A stretch of DNA of 64,000 bases from Cryobacterium sp. HLT2-28 (GCF_004402495.1 NZ_SOFH01000023.1:426021-490020), one strand, 5' to 3'; numbered from the stretch's first letter, positions 14,782 through 24,046 are shown. A program made the numbers and translations. The notes: generated by a model from the letters alone, not told the origin.

Positions 14782-15720
14782 TCAGAAACCCGACTGAAGG
14801 ATGAACAGGCCGGGGAAGACCGCGAACAGGATGGTCAGGGGAAGAATCAGAAAGACCAGGGGGACGAGCATGGCCACCTCCTTCTTGCCGGCAACCTCGA
14901 GCAGTTCCCGCTTGGCGCTGTCCCGGGAGTCCTGCGCCTGGGCGCGCAGAACCTCGGCCAGGGGCGTGCCACGGTCGAGCGCACCCGAGACCTGATCGAC
15001 GAGACGGGTCACCGCCGGCAGGTGCAGGCGGCCGGCCAGCGCCCGCAGCGCGGAGTGCAGCGGCACGCCGATCCGCACATCGGCGACGACGCCGGCGAAT
15101 TCCCGCGACAACTCCCCCGTGCTCGTGCGCGACACCCGGGCGAGCGAATCCAGGATTCCCTCGCCCGCCGACAGGGACAGCGTGAGGAACTCCAGGATCG
15201 TCGGCAGCTCGCTCTGCATCCGCGCCAACCGCGCCGTCGCCGCGCGGGTCAGGAGCCAGTCCCGAGCCAGGGCGCCGCAGAGCCCGGCCAGCACGGGCAG
15301 GACGACCGACACCACAATGGGCACCGCCCGGAACATCGGCAGCGTGATGGCAAGACCAGCGCCCAGACCGAACGCGACGAGAGCCCAGACCACCTGCTCT
15401 GACCGGAAGCGATCGACGCTGTGCTCTGTCCCGGATTGGCGCAGGCGCCGCTCGATGCCGTCCGCGCCGCCGAGCACGGCCCCGAGCAGCCGCTTGAGGG
15501 AGCCGAAGGCTGGGGCGAACAGGGTGCCGAGCACGGGGATCGGGTCGACCGACCTTCGGCCGACGAAGGCGCGAGCCTCGACGGACACGTCCAGGATGTA
15601 GGGGGCCAGCCTGTGCACGAGCCGCGGCCGGCTGAGACGCGGGATGGTGCTCACCATCGACCACAGTCCGATGCCCAGCGCGCAGCCGCAGAACAGGCCC
15701 CACGCCAGCGACGCACTCAC
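14782..15720 (-). CDS. tadC: TadC-like inner-membrane pilus assembly protein
   Basis: The 312-residue protein belongs to the type II secretion F (GspF) family. It has an N-terminal helix (SLAWGLFCGCALGIGLWSMV), central hydrophobic segments and a C-terminal pair of helices (VAMLVPLVFLILPLTILFAV). The GspF-type motif is SAGEGILDSLARVS, then FAGVVADVRIGVPL. With TadB it forms the membrane platform for pilin polymerisation. The GTG start at 15720 overlaps the tadB stop (GTGA). It ends about 50 bases before the broken pilin gene. Confidence 0.88.
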   Translation of the reverse strand: MSASLAWGLFCGCALGIGLWSMVSTIPRLSRPRLVHRLAPYILDVSVEARAFVGRRSVDPIPVLGTLFAPAFGSLKRLLGAVLGGADGIERRLRQSGTEHSVDRFRSEQVVWALVAFGLGAGLAITLPMFRAVPIVVSVVLPVLAGLCGALARDWLLTRAATARLARMQSELPTILEFLTLSLSAGEGILDSLARVSRTSTGELSREFAGVVADVRIGVPLHSALRALAGRLHLPAVTRLVDQVSGALDRGTPLAEVLRAQAQDSRDSAKRELLEVAGKKEVAMLVPLVFLILPLTILFAVFPGLFILQSGF

Positions 15721-16580
15721 CGGAACCACCGGCGTTCCTCGGGCAGCCGGCCCAGCGCCACCATCAACCGGTAGGCCACAACCGACATGCCGAGACCGCC
15801 GAGCACGACGGCCACACCGGTGCTGGTGTTGTACGCGACGGCCGCCTCCGGCCGCGACCCGAGGAGGAGCAGGATCACCCAGGGCGCCGCCACTCCCAAC
15901 CGTGCGGCGTTCACCACCCACGACTGGCGGGCCTCGACCTCGGCCCGGACGGCCGCGTCCTGCCGGAGCCAGGCCGCAAGGCTGCGGAGCACGATCGTGA
16001 GGTCGCTGCCGCCGACCTCCCTGGCCATCCGCAGGGTTTCAAGGATGCGATCGGCGACCGGGTCGGCCAGGGACTCCTTGAGGCGGTCCACGGCATAGGT
16101 GAAATTGCCGGTGGACCGGTAGTCCCCGGCGAACGCCGCGAACGCGGCCCTCGTCGTCACCGGGCCGGCATCGGCGAGGCTGCTCACGCTGTCGGGGAGG
16201 GCGAGACCCGACCGCACCGCGGACACGAGATGGTCGACGACGTCGGGCCAGACTGTCCGGTTGGCCCGACGCGCCGCCCGCGCGCGCCAGGTGACAACCA
16301 GCACGGGCAATGCCATGCCGCCCAGCCCCGCGACGATCGACAACGCCCCGATGCCGAGGAGCGCCTCGGCCAGCGCGAAGCCGGCCACCCCGAGGACGAG
16401 GGAAATGGCCGCGAACGCGGGCAGCGGAAGCGCACCCAGGCCGGCCTGGGCCAGGTCTGCCCGGAAGGCCCCGCGCGGCCGGCCCCGCCCGGGATCGGCC
16501 GTCCCGCGCGTGGGCCAGAGGAACGGCGAGGCCAGCAGCAGCAGGCCGGCCCCGAGCAGGCTCCCGAGAACGACGCTCAT
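15717..16580 (-). CDS. tadB: TadB-like inner-membrane pilus assembly protein
   Basis: The 287-residue GspF-family protein has two N-terminal helices (SVVLGSLLGAGLLLLASPFL; FAAISLVLGVAGFAL), a cytoplasmic domain with SAVRSGLALPDSVSSLADAG, and two C-terminal helices. It is the partner of TadC. Start ATG at 16580 overlaps the tadA stop (ATGA). The order tadA-tadB-tadC is the standard one for Flp pilus loci. Confidence 0.88.
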   Translation of the reverse strand: MSVVLGSLLGAGLLLLASPFLWPTRGTADPGRGRPRGAFRADLAQAGLGALPLPAFAAISLVLGVAGFALAEALLGIGALSIVAGLGGMALPVLVVTWRARAARRANRTVWPDVVDHLVSAVRSGLALPDSVSSLADAGPVTTRAAFAAFAGDYRSTGNFTYAVDRLKESLADPVADRILETLRMAREVGGSDLTIVLRSLAAWLRQDAAVRAEVEARQSWVVNAARLGVAAPWVILLLLGSRPEAAVAYNTSTGVAVVLGGLGMSVVAYRLMVALGRLPEERRWFR

Positions 16581-17809
16581 GCCGCACCAGCTCGCAGCAC
16601 AATGGCGGGGTCGAGCCCCGCAGCCAGGAACTTGGTGAGCTTGCCGGGATGGCCGCCGGTCGCCGTGAGCGTTCCGCCCTCGATGAGGAAGATGGGGCTC
16701 GCCTCGATCACGGGGCCGGCAAGCCGACCGCTGGGCGCCAGGATCTCGATGACCCGGCGACGGCCATGCCGGTCGATTTCGCAGTGGACCACGATGTCGA
16801 TGCAGCCCGCGACGGTCGGCAGCACGAAGGCCGAGTCGATGTTGCGACCGGCCAGGAGCGGGAGCGTGGACAGCTTGGCCAGGGCGTCCCGCGCGCTGTT
16901 GGCGTGGATCGAGCACATCCCCGGCAGCCCACTGTTGAGCGCGATCAACAGGTCGAGGCTTTCCGCCTCGCGCACCTCGCCGACGATGAGACGGTCGGGC
17001 CGCATCCGCAGGGACTCCTTGATCAGCCGGCGCAGGGTGATCTCGCCGGTGCCCTCGAGGCTCGGCTGGCGGCACTGCATGGCCACGACGTCGCGGGCGG
17101 CAAGGTCGAGTTCGAAGGTCTCCTCCACCGTCACGATCCGCTCGTTGCGGCGGGTGGCCGTGAGGAGGGCGTTGAGCATCGTGGTCTTGCCGGTCTGGGT
17201 CGCGCCCGAGACGAGGATGTTCTGCCCCGACAGAACGCACATCCGCAGGAATTCCGATGCCTGCTGGGTCAGCGACCCCAGCCCGACCAGCTGGTTCAGG
17301 TCGCGGATGCGCCGGGTGAACTTGCGGATGTTCACCGCCCAGTGCTTGCGGGTGATGTCCGGGATGACCACGTGCAGCCTCGAGCCGTCCGGCAGGGACG
17401 CATCGACGAACGGGGAGGACAGGTCGACCCGGCGGCCGGATGCCTGCAGCATCCGTTCGACGAGGTCCCGGACCTCACGCTCGGAAAGCACCATGTCGGT
17501 CAGTTCCGGAACCCCGTCGCGGGCCACGAACACCCGGGACGGCGCGTTGATCCAGATCTCCTCGATGCCCGGGTCGTCGAGGAATGGTTGCAGCGCCCCG
17601 AACCCCGTCAGCGACGCCACCACCTCCCTGGCTGCCTGGCGTTCGTCGGGGATCAGCGGCAGGGAGGAGCCGAGCGCCCGCTCGCTGTAGCGCTGAAGCT
17701 CGTCGTGCACGTACTTCTCCGCCAGCAGCAGGTCGGTCGAGAGATCGACGCCGTCGCGGCGCACCCGGGACCGGACCTGCTCGGTGATGATGCGCACGGC
17801 CTCGCTCAT
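16577..17809 (-). CDS. tadA: TadA/CpaF-type pilus assembly ATPase
   Basis: This secretion ATPase has Walker A in VSGATQTGKTTMLNALL, an Asp box and Walker B region (RPDRLIVGEVREAESLDLLI), and the His box (GMCSIHANSARDALAKL). It powers Flp pilus extension (and retraction in some species) at the cytoplasmic face. Length, about 410 residues, is normal for actinobacterial TadA. The ATG at 17809 is chosen because GGTGGAG precedes it; a GTG at 17827 is also in frame. It is the first gene of the visible operon; no tadZ or prepilin peptidase gene lies in the window. Confidence 0.92.
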   Translation of the reverse strand: MSEAVRIITEQVRSRVRRDGVDLSTDLLLAEKYVHDELQRYSERALGSSLPLIPDERQAAREVVASLTGFGALQPFLDDPGIEEIWINAPSRVFVARDGVPELTDMVLSEREVRDLVERMLQASGRRVDLSSPFVDASLPDGSRLHVVIPDITRKHWAVNIRKFTRRIRDLNQLVGLGSLTQQASEFLRMCVLSGQNILVSGATQTGKTTMLNALLTATRRNERIVTVEETFELDLAARDVVAMQCRQPSLEGTGEITLRRLIKESLRMRPDRLIVGEVREAESLDLLIALNSGLPGMCSIHANSARDALAKLSTLPLLAGRNIDSAFVLPTVAGCIDIVVHCEIDRHGRRRVIEILAPSGRLAGPVIEASPIFLIEGGTLTATGGHPGKLTKFLAAGLDPAIVLRAGAA

Positions 17810-17886
17810 CCCTGAATGATGCTCCACCGGTGCAGGACACCGGAGAACTTATCCACACCCCCGTCGCCATACCCGGGTGAGTTGCG

Positions 17887-17938
17887 AAAAGAGCACCCTC
17901 GTCGCACACCCTCGTCGCGCTGGCGAGGGTGCTTTTTC
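17887..17938. terminator. terminator between bdh and tad operon start
   Basis: GAGCACCCTCG ... CGAGGGTGC followed by TTTTT forms a strong stem. A middle partial copy, ACCCTCGTCGC, is repeated. On the minus strand the stem is followed by TCTTTT, so it probably ends the dehydrogenase transcript. Confidence 0.75.
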
Positions 17939-17944
17939 CGCAAG

Positions 17945-18751
17945 TCAGCGGGCGGACCAGCCGCCGTCCATCCCGTAGCTGGAGCCCGTGACCATGGCGG
18001 CATCGGCCGACGCCAGCCAGGCCACCAGCGACCCGACCTCCTCCGGCTCGACCAGCCGCTTGATGGCGCTCTCCGTGAGCATGATCCGGCCGAGCACCTC
18101 CGCCTCCGGGATGCCGTGCACGAGCGCCTGGTCCTTGATCTGCTTCTCGACCAGGGGCGTGCGCACATAACCGGGGCTGACGCAGTTGCTGGTCACCCCG
18201 TGTTCCCCACCCTCGAGGGCGGTCACCTTGGAGAGGCCTTCCAGCCCGTGCTTGGCCGCGACATACGCAGCCTTGAACGGCGAGGCGCGGATGCCGTGCA
18301 CCGACGTGACGTTGACGATGCGCCCGAAGCCGCGCTCGTACATCTGCGGCAACGCCGCCCGGATCAGCAGGAAGGGAACCTCCAGCATGAGCGTGATGAT
18401 GCGGCGGAAGTCCTCCGGAGCGAAGTCCTGGATCGGACTGATCGTCTGGACGCCCGCGTTGTTGACCAGGATGTCCACGCCCGCCAACCGCAGGGAAAGC
18501 TCCGGATCGGTCAGCGCGGCCGGGTCCAGCAGGTTCACCGCCCAGCTCGAACCGCCGACCTCCGCGGCGAGCGCCGCGGCCCCGGCCCGGTCGATATCGG
18601 CGACGACGACGTGGGCGCCGCGGGCCGCGAGCGCCCGGACCGTGGCCGCGCCGATCCCGCTCGCTCCCCCGGTGACGAGGGCTCTCCGGCCCTGAAGGGG
18701 CCTGGTGCCTCCCCCATCGTGGACGGAAACGGTCTCTGCTGCTGCGGTCAT
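17945..18751 (-). CDS. bdh: D-3-hydroxybutyrate dehydrogenase (SDR)
   Basis: The 268-residue short-chain dehydrogenase has TGGASGIG for NAD binding, NNAGVQ, catalytic Ser in VTSVHG, and YVAAK with Tyr/Lys. The VNNAGVQTISPIQDF, ASPFKAAYVAAKHGLEGL and PGYVRTPLVEKQI stretches are typical of 3-hydroxybutyrate dehydrogenases, which oxidise D-3-hydroxybutyrate to acetoacetate. The ATG at 18751, with AAGGACC before it, is preferred over an upstream in-frame ATG. It is co-oriented with the MHS-type transporter, suggesting uptake and use of 3-hydroxybutyrate. Confidence 0.85.
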   Translation of the reverse strand: MTAAAETVSVHDGGGTRPLQGRRALVTGGASGIGAATVRALAARGAHVVVADIDRAGAAALAAEVGGSSWAVNLLDPAALTDPELSLRLAGVDILVNNAGVQTISPIQDFAPEDFRRIITLMLEVPFLLIRAALPQMYERGFGRIVNVTSVHGIRASPFKAAYVAAKHGLEGLSKVTALEGGEHGVTSNCVSPGYVRTPLVEKQIKDQALVHGIPEAEVLGRIMLTESAIKRLVEPEEVGSLVAWLASADAAMVTGSSYGMDGGWSAR

Positions 18752-18810
18752 CAGGTGGTCCTTCGTGGTGCGGGCTGGCAAGGGCGTGCGGGGCCGGTCG
18801 CTCGACAGGC

Positions 18811-20217
18811 TCAGCCGGAAACCCTCGCCGGCTCGAGGCCGTGCTTGCGGGCATCCTCAGCGTCGACCTCGCGCAGCGAGATGCCCCGGGTCTCCTTGAG
18901 CGTGACCACGGCGACGACGGTGATCGCACAGGCGATCACCAGGTAGAACGCCACCGGCAGCCAGGACTTGTACTGCTGGAGCAGCGCCGTGGCGATGATC
19001 GGCGCCATCGAACCGGCCAGGATCGAGGTGACCTGGTAGCCGAGGGACACCCCGGAGTAACGCATCCGGGTCGGGAACATCTCGGCCATGATCGCTGGCT
19101 GCCCGGCGTACATCAGAGCGTGGAAGCACAGCCCGATGGTGATGGCCGCCACGATGACGACCGGGTTCAGGGTGTCGAACATCGGGAAGGCGAAGAACGC
19201 CCAGGTCGATCCGAGCACGGCGCCGGCGAGGTAGACCGGCTTGCGTCCGAACCGGTCGGAGAGCCGGCCGACCTGCGGGATCACCAGGAAGTGCACGACG
19301 TGGGCGAGCAGCAGGGCGAGCAGGAGCTGGCTCGTGTTGTACTGGTGCACCGTGACCAGGTAGACGATCGAGAAGCTCACGATGGTGTAGTAGAGGATGT
19401 TCTCGGCGAAGCGCAGACCCATGGCCCCCAGGATCCCCTTCGGATACTTGCGCACGACCTCCATCACGCCGTAGCTGATCGCTTTCTCCGCCTCGACCTG
19501 CGCGCGGGCCTCGAGGAAGATCGGCGCCTCGCTGACGTGGGTGCGGATGTAGTAGCCGATCACCACGATGATCGCGGAGAGCCAGAAGGCCACCCGCCAG
19601 CCCCAGCCGAGGAACTGCTCGGCAGGCAGGATCCAGGACATGGTCAGCAGCACGAGGGTGGCGAGCAGGTTGCCGACCGGAACGGCCGCCTGCGGCCAGC
19701 TCGACCAGAAACCGCGGGTCTTGTTCGGGCTGTGCTCGGCCACGAGTAGAACCGCGCCGCCCCATTCGCCGCCGACCGCGAAGCCCTGGATGAAGCGCAG
19801 GATCACGAGGAGCGCGGGCGCCCAATAGCCGATGCTGTTGAAGCCCGGCAGGCAGCCCATCAGGAACGTGGCGGCGCCGACCAGGATGATCGTGACCTGC
19901 AGGGTGTGCTTGCGGCCGAGGCGGTCACCGATCTGACCGAAGACGATGCCACCGAGCGGGCGGGCGATGAAGCCGACGGCGTAGGTGAGGAATGCGGCGA
20001 TGATGCCGTCCAGTTCGCTGCCCGCGTTGGGGAAGAAGAACTTGCCGAAGACGAGGCTCGCGGCCGTGGCGTAGAGGAAGAACTCGTACCATTCCACGAT
20101 CGTGCCGACCATCGACGCCGCCACGATCTTGCGCAGCCCCGATTTCTCCTCCGGGCTGTCCTGACCAGACCCGCTCGTTCCGGGCTTCCCGGCTCCGACG
20201 CGCTGATTGACGCTCAT
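18811..20217 (-). CDS. MHS-family MFS transporter
   Basis: The 468-residue protein has 12 predicted membrane segments. It carries the metabolite:H+ symporter signatures: VGTIVEWYEFFLYATAASLV at helix 1, IGDRLGRKHTL in loop 2-3, RFIQGFAVGGEWGGAVLLVAE, and RLSDRFGRKPVYL in the second half. MHS transporters import organic acids such as shikimate, citrate, proline or ketoglutarate. Linkage to 3-hydroxybutyrate dehydrogenase suggests the substrate is 3-hydroxybutyrate or a similar acid. The start ATG at 20217 has GGAGACAGAC before it. Confidence 0.88.
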   Translation of the reverse strand: MSVNQRVGAGKPGTSGSGQDSPEEKSGLRKIVAASMVGTIVEWYEFFLYATAASLVFGKFFFPNAGSELDGIIAAFLTYAVGFIARPLGGIVFGQIGDRLGRKHTLQVTIILVGAATFLMGCLPGFNSIGYWAPALLVILRFIQGFAVGGEWGGAVLLVAEHSPNKTRGFWSSWPQAAVPVGNLLATLVLLTMSWILPAEQFLGWGWRVAFWLSAIIVVIGYYIRTHVSEAPIFLEARAQVEAEKAISYGVMEVVRKYPKGILGAMGLRFAENILYYTIVSFSIVYLVTVHQYNTSQLLLALLLAHVVHFLVIPQVGRLSDRFGRKPVYLAGAVLGSTWAFFAFPMFDTLNPVVIVAAITIGLCFHALMYAGQPAIMAEMFPTRMRYSGVSLGYQVTSILAGSMAPIIATALLQQYKSWLPVAFYLVIACAITVVAVVTLKETRGISLREVDAEDARKHGLEPARVSG

Positions 20218-20316
20218 GTCTGTCTCCTTCGGTGTCGTCGCTGACACTTAGTGGTGGTTGGCCGAGGGTCGAGTTCCATTCAACACGGCTCCACTGAGTA
20301 TTCACGGAGTCCGCCT

Positions 20317-20360
20317 GTGCATCAATGACCACTTCTACAGAGGGCGTGTGCATAATTGCA
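20317..20360. promoter_or_regulatory. candidate LysR operator in divergent promoter
   Basis: GTGCATCAATG at 20317 and TGCATAATTGCA at 20349-20360 are similar half-palindromic sites about 32 bases apart in the bdh/MFS-lysR intergenic region. The second ends 3 bases before the lysR start, fitting autorepression. LysR regulators usually bind T-N11-A sites between divergent genes. Confidence 0.45.
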
Positions 20361-20363
20361 GAT

Positions 20364-21293
20364 ATGACCCTCGCTGCGCCGCCGTCCCCGGCTCCCCACC
20401 CCGACGACCTCCTGGTCTTGCTCGCGGTCGCCCGCACCGGTCGGTACACTGCGGCGGCCGACAGTCTCGGGCTGAACCACACCACGGTCGCCCGTCGGAT
20501 CACCGCCCTGGAGAAGGCCCTCGACGGCCGCGTGCTCTCCCGCACGGTGGGAGGCTGGGAGCTGACCGAGCTGGGCAAGAGGGCCTTCAACGCGGCCGAG
20601 AACGTCGAAGCAGCCGTGGCCGTGCTGAACGGGCCGGCCGGCCGGCAGAGCCAACTGTCCGGCGTCGTGCGCATGTCGGCGACCGACGGCTTCAGCGCCT
20701 ACATCGCCGCCCCCGCCGTCGCCGCCCTGCAACGCACCCATCCCCATCTCCGGGTGGAGATCGTCACGGTGACCCGGCGCGCCCTCCAGCATCGCTCCGG
20801 CCTCGACATCGAAGTGGTGGTCGGCGAACCACAGGTGCACCGGGCCGAGGCGGTGCGGCTGGGCCACTACCGGCTCGGCATGTACGCGTCGCGCGCCTAT
20901 CTCGCCGAGAAGGGAACCCCGGAGAGCGTGGCCGAGCTCACCCGGCATCCGCTGGTCTACTTCGTTGATTCGATGCTGCTGGTCGACGATCTGGATGCCC
21001 CGCGGCGGCTGGTCCCGTCGATGCGGGCCTCGCTCAGCTCGACCAACGTCTTCGTGCACGTGGAGGCGACCCGGGCCGGCGCCGGCATCGGCTTCCTCCC
21101 GTGTTTCATGGCCGACCGGCACTCCGACCTGGTGCGGTTGCTCCCCGCCCAGTTCAACGAGCAACTCCAGTACTGGATGGTGCTCCGCTCCGAGTCCCTG
21201 CACCAACCCGCCGTTGCCACCCTCGTCGCGGCACTGCAACACCAGGTCGACTCCTTCCGGGAGGCCCTGCACGGCCGCCCATCGCCTGCCTGA
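20364..21293 (+). CDS. LysR-family transcriptional regulator
   Basis: The 309-residue protein has an N-terminal winged HTH (LLVLLAVARTGRYTAAADSL, GLNHTTVARRITALEKALDG) and a LysR substrate-binding domain (VRMSATDGFSAYIAAPAVAA). It is transcribed away from the transporter/bdh operon and probably controls it in response to the imported acid. The ATG at 20364 is used; an upstream GTG/ATG frame lies in the probable operator. Confidence 0.85.
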   Translation: MTLAAPPSPAPHPDDLLVLLAVARTGRYTAAADSLGLNHTTVARRITALEKALDGRVLSRTVGGWELTELGKRAFNAAENVEAAVAVLNGPAGRQSQLSGVVRMSATDGFSAYIAAPAVAALQRTHPHLRVEIVTVTRRALQHRSGLDIEVVVGEPQVHRAEAVRLGHYRLGMYASRAYLAEKGTPESVAELTRHPLVYFVDSMLLVDDLDAPRRLVPSMRASLSSTNVFVHVEATRAGAGIGFLPCFMADRHSDLVRLLPAQFNEQLQYWMVLRSESLHQPAVATLVAALQHQVDSFREALHGRPSPA

Positions 21294-21361
21294 CCGGGCT
21301 TCTCGCTCCGGACCGGGCACCGGGCGCCCACCGGCGCACGAACTACACTGGAACCGTAGTC

Positions 21362-21443
21362 GCGGGAGTGGTGAAATTGGCAGACACGCAGGATTTAGGT
21401 TCCTGTGCTTTCGAGCGTGGGGGTTCAAGTCCCCTCTCCCGCA
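21362..21443 (+). tRNA. tRNA-Leu(UAG)
   Basis: Acceptor GCGGGAG/CTCCCGC, a long variable arm, anticodon stem CAGGA/TCCTG with loop TTTAGGT (anticodon TAG), T loop TTCAAGT. CCA is not encoded. The DedA start codon lies one base after the discriminator. Confidence 0.92.
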
Positions 21444-21444
21444 C

Positions 21445-22131
21445 ATGAACAATGCGTCAGCGCTGGACGGCCAGTTGAACGATCTGCTCGCGGACACCGG
21501 GGCGATCGTCTTCTACCTGCTTGTCTGGGCGCTCGTCTTCGCGGGAACGGCGGTCTTCCTCGGCGTCTTCATCCCCTTCATCACCGGGGATTCCCTGCTC
21601 TTCGGCTCCGGTCTGGTCGCGGCCTCGACCCCGAACCTCAACATCGCCGTGCTCGCGATCGGCACCGGACTCGCCGCGTTCCTCGGCGACCAGGTCGGAT
21701 TCCTCCTGGGGCGCCGTTTCGGTCGTTCCTCCCTCGACCGGCACGGCGGACGCCGCACCAGGTCCGCGATCGCCAGGACCGAGCAGTTCTATCGCTCCTT
21801 CGGCTGGTGGTCCGTGGTGATCGCCCGGTTCATGCCCTGGGCGCGAGTGTTCGTGCCGGTGATCGCCGGGGTCGGCCGGATGAACTACTACAAATTCCTC
21901 AGCAGCAATTTGGTCGGCGCGATCGCCTGGGGTGTCGGACTCACCCTGACGGGCTACTTCGCTGCGGCCATTCCCGGGGTCAAGAGCGCCGCCTACGTCA
22001 TAGCCGGGCTGTTCATCGCGGTGTCGATCGTGTTCGGCGTGCGCACCTGGCGGTCCGAGCGCGGCCCCCGCTCCGCGCTCTCACCATCGCCGGCGCCCGG
22101 ACCAGCGGATGACGTCGCCCCCGAAGTCTGA
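21445..22131 (+). CDS. DedA-family membrane protein (first copy)
   Basis: The 228-residue protein has the DedA pattern: FGRSSLDRHGGRRTRSAIAR, then RFMPWARVFVPVIAGVGRMN, with Arg/Pro in a re-entrant region and 4-5 membrane helices. DedA proteins are now linked to lipid flipping (undecaprenyl phosphate, phosphatidylethanolamine). The only good start, ATG 21445, falls one base after the tRNA-Leu gene. There is thus no room for a leader, and translation must start on a transcript that includes the tRNA or on the leaderless product of its processing. Confidence 0.85.
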   Translation: MNNASALDGQLNDLLADTGAIVFYLLVWALVFAGTAVFLGVFIPFITGDSLLFGSGLVAASTPNLNIAVLAIGTGLAAFLGDQVGFLLGRRFGRSSLDRHGGRRTRSAIARTEQFYRSFGWWSVVIARFMPWARVFVPVIAGVGRMNYYKFLSSNLVGAIAWGVGLTLTGYFAAAIPGVKSAAYVIAGLFIAVSIVFGVRTWRSERGPRSALSPSPAPGPADDVAPEV

Positions 22132-22239
22132 ACGCTGACCGGCGCATACGGGGTTCTCCCGTAATCTGGCGATACCCTGTATCACAGCACCCACGATCAC
22201 CGCCGCCCGGCCGTTGTGGCCACCGACTGGAGTTCATTC

Positions 22240-23004
22240 GTGATTCATTCCGCCTTGATTCTCACCGCGCCGATTCATTCGGCGCTCATCCCGTGGCTTG
22301 ACCCCAAGTACCTGATCGACGGGTTCGGCGCCTGGGCGCTGCTCGGCGTCTGCGCGATCATCTTCGCCGAGACCGGGTTGCTGGTCGGATTCCTCTTCCC
22401 CGGCGACACCCTACTCATCATCACCGGCATCCTCACCTTCAGCGGCGCCATCAAGATCGACATCTGGTGGGTTGCCCTCGCCATCGGCTTCGCCGCGTTC
22501 CTCGGCGGGGAATGCGGCTACCTGATCGGCCGCAAGTTCGGGCCGCGCGTGTTCGAGCGCAAGGAATCCGGGCTGTTCAGCGTCAAGAACGTGGAACGCA
22601 CGAACGCGTTCTTCGAACGGTTCGGCGGCTTCGCCGTCATCGTCGCCCGTTTTGTCCCGATCGTGCGCACATTCGCCCCGGTGGCCGCCGGCGTAGGCCG
22701 GATGAACTACCGCCGGTATTCGATCTACAACCTCGCGGGCGCCCTGCTCTGGGGTGCGGGAGTGACCTACGCGGGCTTCTTCCTCGGCTACATCCCGCCC
22801 GTGCGCGACTTCGTCAGCCACTACATCGATCTGATCCTGCTCGGCGCGGTCCTGATCACGCTGATCCCCACCGTGTTCCACTACGTTCAGGCGACCATGA
22901 AGGCCCGCCGAGCCACCCGGGCAGGGGTGACGACCGCCACCGGAAGCCTGGTGCTCGACCCCGACGTGTTCGACGGTCACCACGAGCACAAGCACGACGC
23001 CTGA
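22240..23004 (+). CDS. DedA-family membrane protein (second copy)
   Basis: This 254-residue DedA protein carries FAETGLLVGFLFPGDTLLII, GEC...YLIGRKFGPRVFERKESG and RFVPIVRTFAPVAAGVGRMN. The GTG at 22240 with GGAG before it is the preferred start; a GTG at 22216 is also in frame. It is a divergent paralogue of the gene just upstream. The C-terminus is His-rich (DGHHEHKHDA), possibly metal-binding, next to a zinc-type exporter. Confidence 0.88.
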   Translation: MIHSALILTAPIHSALIPWLDPKYLIDGFGAWALLGVCAIIFAETGLLVGFLFPGDTLLIITGILTFSGAIKIDIWWVALAIGFAAFLGGECGYLIGRKFGPRVFERKESGLFSVKNVERTNAFFERFGGFAVIVARFVPIVRTFAPVAAGVGRMNYRRYSIYNLAGALLWGAGVTYAGFFLGYIPPVRDFVSHYIDLILLGAVLITLIPTVFHYVQATMKARRATRAGVTTATGSLVLDPDVFDGHHEHKHDA

Positions 23005-23039
23005 CGCCTGACGCCGGATGCCTGGCGTCTGGCGCCGGG

Positions 23040-23951
23040 TCAGAGGTGCGGGTAATCCTCGTGCGCGGCGTGCTCCGCCGGCTCCAGCTGGAACGTCGAG
23101 TGGTCGACGTCGAAGTGCTCGGCGAGGCACCCGGACAGGGCATCGAGCAGCTCTCCCGAACCTCCCGACTGGAGCACCACCGGTTCCACCACCACATGGG
23201 CGCTGAAAACATGCGCACCGGACGTGATCGCCCAGACGTGCACATCGTGCACGGCGACCACCCCGGGAGTCTCCAGCAGGTGCCGCCGGATCTCCGTGAC
23301 ATCCGTGTCGATGGGCGCTGACTCGCTGAGCACCCGCACGACGTCGCGGAGCAGCACGAACGCCCGGGGACCGATCATCGCCGCGATGACCAGCGAAGCG
23401 ATCGCATCCGCCTGGGCGAAGCCGGTGAGCAGGATGACCGCCGCCGCTGCGATGACCGCCACCGAACCGAGGGCGTCGCCGAGCACCTCGAGGTAGGCCC
23501 CGCGCATATTGATGGAGCCCTTCGCCGCCGGGCGCAGGAGCAGCAGCCCGGCGATGTTCGCGACGAGGCCGATCGCGGCCACGATCAGCATCGGCATCGC
23601 CTGCACCTCGACGGGCGAGGAGCCGACCAGCCGGGTCACGGCCCCGACCACGACGGAGATCGCCACGGTCACGAGGATCAATCCGTTGATCAGCGCGCCG
23701 AAGACCTCGGCCCGCTGGTAGCCGAAGGTCTGCCGGTCGGTGGCAGGCCGGGCGGCCACGACCGTCGCGACGAGCGCGATGACCAGGCCGGCAAGGTCGG
23801 AGAACATGTGGCCGGCATCCGCCAGCAGCGCCAGGGAACCGGTGAGGGCGGCACCGATGATCTCGACGACGAGCACTGCGGCGACGATGCCGATCGCCAC
23901 AGTGAGGCGCACCCGGTTCGTCTGCGAGGTGTGCGCGTGATCGTGGCCCAT
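23040..23951 (-). CDS. cation diffusion facilitator (zinc-type exporter)
   Basis: The 303-residue protein starts MGHDHAHTSQTNR, with six membrane helices. Helix 2 has LLADAGHMFSDLAGL and helix 5 has the matching LEVLGDALGSVAVI, the HxxxD / DxxxD zinc site of CzcD/ZitB-type exporters. The C-terminal cytoplasmic domain (VAVHDVHVWAITSGAHVFSA) is the CDF dimerisation domain. It exports Zn(II), Co(II) or Cd(II) using proton exchange. It is convergent with the second dedA. Confidence 0.9.
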   Translation of the reverse strand: MGHDHAHTSQTNRVRLTVAIGIVAAVLVVEIIGAALTGSLALLADAGHMFSDLAGLVIALVATVVAARPATDRQTFGYQRAEVFGALINGLILVTVAISVVVGAVTRLVGSSPVEVQAMPMLIVAAIGLVANIAGLLLLRPAAKGSINMRGAYLEVLGDALGSVAVIAAAAVILLTGFAQADAIASLVIAAMIGPRAFVLLRDVVRVLSESAPIDTDVTEIRRHLLETPGVVAVHDVHVWAITSGAHVFSAHVVVEPVVLQSGGSGELLDALSGCLAEHFDVDHSTFQLEPAEHAAHEDYPHL

Positions 23952-24046
23952 GCGTCAAAGGTAGAGCGCACACAGGAGGATAGCCAGTTGAGCCGCCAGT
24001 TGGGAATGAGTGCCATTCTCAGCACCGGCGAGGTCCCGCAAGGCGG

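Noticed and set aside
14755..15402. Long plus-strand frames opposite tadC/tadB/tadA
   Set aside because: These Arg/Pro/Gly-rich frames are antisense shadows of recognised genes in GC-rich DNA; the same holds for the long antisense frames opposite fabF, pncB, nadA and nadB.
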